64,000 nucleotides of DNA from DASYCK01 sp036500205 (lineage in GTDB: Bacteria > Myxococcota_A > Polyangia > Fen-1088). How positions within the stretch are numbered: the stretch's first letter is position 1; every line of letters begins with the position of its first letter. Below are positions 63,242-64,000 of the stretch, one piece after another. Made by a program: the position numbers and the translations under genes. The notes below the pieces were generated by a model. That model was not told where the DNA came from and searched no databases. It saw nothing but the letters and a program-made list of their open reading frames with translations. The stretch covers positions 62,001 through 126,000 of the forward strand of contig DASYCK010000041.1 in the NCBI GenBank assembly GCA_036500205.1. The letters run 5' to 3'.

Positions 63242-63853
63242 GTGCCCGCTGGACCGAGAACCCTGCAGTTTCGCCTGGTGCTGTCCGCCGTCGAGCGCGG
63301 GATCGATCTGAACACCAAGCTGGTCGTTCCTCGTCGCGAGGACGAGTCGATGGAGCACGTGGTGCTGCGGGTGCTCGCCTACTGCCTGTTCTGCCACGAC
63401 GAACGGGGGGGCGGCCTGCGCCTGGCGCCGGGCCCGGCCGATCGCGACGGCCCCGACCTGTGGTCGCATCACCCCGAGGGGCGACCGGACGAATGGATCA
63501 TCTGCGGGGATCCCGACGTCGAGGATCTACGCTACGTGATGCAGCACCAGCGGCAGGCGCGCATCCACATCGTGCTCGGCTCGCCTGACGAGCGGAAGCG
63601 GCTGTCCACCGGGCTGCACTCGTTTCGCCGGACCCTGCCAGGGTTGCAAGCGGTCGACGTGCGCGAGATCGATCGGGCGCTCGTGGAGGCGCTGGCGCGC
63701 GAGGAGCGGGAGCGCCAGCGCTGGCTCGTCACGGTGGTCGAGAATCACCTCTACGTCGACGCCGACGGGGCGACCGCGGACGGAGAGGTCCAGTCGATGA
63801 CGGCCGCGGCGCTGGCGACGACGGCCGAAGGCGCCGCTGAGCTTCACGCTTGA
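63242..63853 (+). CDS. YaeQ-family protein
   Basis: This encodes 203 residues from a GTG. It matches the YaeQ family, which has a PD-(D/E)XK nuclease-like fold: SMEHVVLRVLAYCLFCHDER and PDEWIICGDPD, then ARIHIVLGSPDE. E. coli YaeQ suppresses the hemolysin-expression defect of rfaH mutants, but its molecular activity is not established. Compared with E. coli the C-terminus is extended. The following gene overlaps the stop (TGATG). Confidence 0.75.
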   Translation: MPAGPRTLQFRLVLSAVERGIDLNTKLVVPRREDESMEHVVLRVLAYCLFCHDERGGGLRLAPGPADRDGPDLWSHHPEGRPDEWIICGDPDVEDLRYVMQHQRQARIHIVLGSPDERKRLSTGLHSFRRTLPGLQAVDVREIDRALVEALAREERERQRWLVTVVENHLYVDADGATADGEVQSMTAAALATTAEGAAELHA

Positions 63854-64000
63854 TGGCGATGGGGGCGCTGGCGCGCGCGGTGGCGGCGCTCGCCGCCGTG
63901 GCCGCGCACCCGGGCCCGGACGTCGAGGCGCCGCGCGCCGAACGGTTCGCCTCCCCGGGGGCGGCCGTCGCGGTGGCGCTGGCGCAAGCGGCGGGGGGGG
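63853..64000 (+). CDS. Partial gene, probable secreted protein
   Basis: ATG at 63853 overlaps the YaeQ-like stop. At least 49 codons run off the right edge. A signal-like start (ALARAVAALAAVAAHPG) precedes an Ala-rich mature end. No family can be assigned. Confidence 0.45.
   Translation, partial: MAMGALARAVAALAAVAAHPGPDVEAPRAERFASPGAAVAVALAQAAGG

Overview
The window reads as a chromosomal segment of a very GC-rich, predatory- or social-type delta-proteobacterial lineage, most likely Myxococcota (Polyangia-like). The sequence shows a DUF2330 protein ending in a MYXO-CTERM-like tail (61285-63159), many lipoproteins with Gly/Ser/Thr-rich linkers, a Cys-rich repeat lipoprotein of the CGNG...GETC type, a membrane Ser/Thr kinase and very high G+C with wide antisense open frames. 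No tRNA, rRNA, CRISPR array, insertion sequence or phage gene was recognised. The first and last genes are cut by the window edges.

Layout. 1-5901: a truncated, multidomain S41 protease, then a membrane sulfatase-like enzyme with a MopE-like calcium motif. 5908-10596: a small DUF6572-like gene, and an overlapping three-gene envelope glycosyltransferase operon. 10630-15436 (minus): an aromatic/Cys-rich secreted protein, a full-length class I lanthipeptide dehydratase (LanB) with no visible LanC or precursor, and a secreted coiled-coil protein. 15528-21224: a storage-glucan block of alpha-glucan phosphorylase diverging from glgC and a GH57/DUF3536 enzyme. 21311-25626: a small charged protein, a DUF748 protein, a peptidoglycan-binding lipoprotein and an AsmA/TamB-like protein.

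25823-36774 is the most distinctive region. Two units diverge from a control region with a long inverted repeat. Leftward are a flavin/2Fe-2S reductase with an extra helical N-terminal domain and a membrane 4Fe-4S protein fused to a cyclic-nucleotide-binding domain. Rightward are a di-heme peroxidase lipoprotein, a porin-like protein, a cupredoxin and a membrane Ser/Thr kinase with a periplasmic sensor. I infer an envelope redox module joining cytoplasmic NAD(P)H, a quinone-level membrane protein, periplasmic heme and copper proteins, and two signalling outputs.

36802-45825: a phosphodiesterase/alkaline-phosphatase-superfamily lipoprotein, a FliA/WhiG-type sigma factor, an arylsulfotransferase-like lipoprotein, a Gfo/Idh/MocA oxidoreductase, a second glgC of the plant/cyanobacterial type, and class II fructose-bisphosphate aldolase. 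A 389-bp spacer packed with perfect hairpins (45826-46214) leads to a purine and tRNA-modification operon (purH-purD-purE-tsaC-methyltransferase, 46215-50967). 51063-64000: a hybrid histidine kinase with an overlapping 16-codon leader ORF, the Cys-rich repeat lipoprotein, an HtrA protease lipoprotein, two tandem NHL-repeat lipoproteins, the DUF2330 protein, a YaeQ-family protein and a partial secreted protein.

Several genes have a TAnnnT-like hexamer 5-12 bases before the start and no Shine-Dalgarno sequence, which suggests leaderless transcripts are common here.
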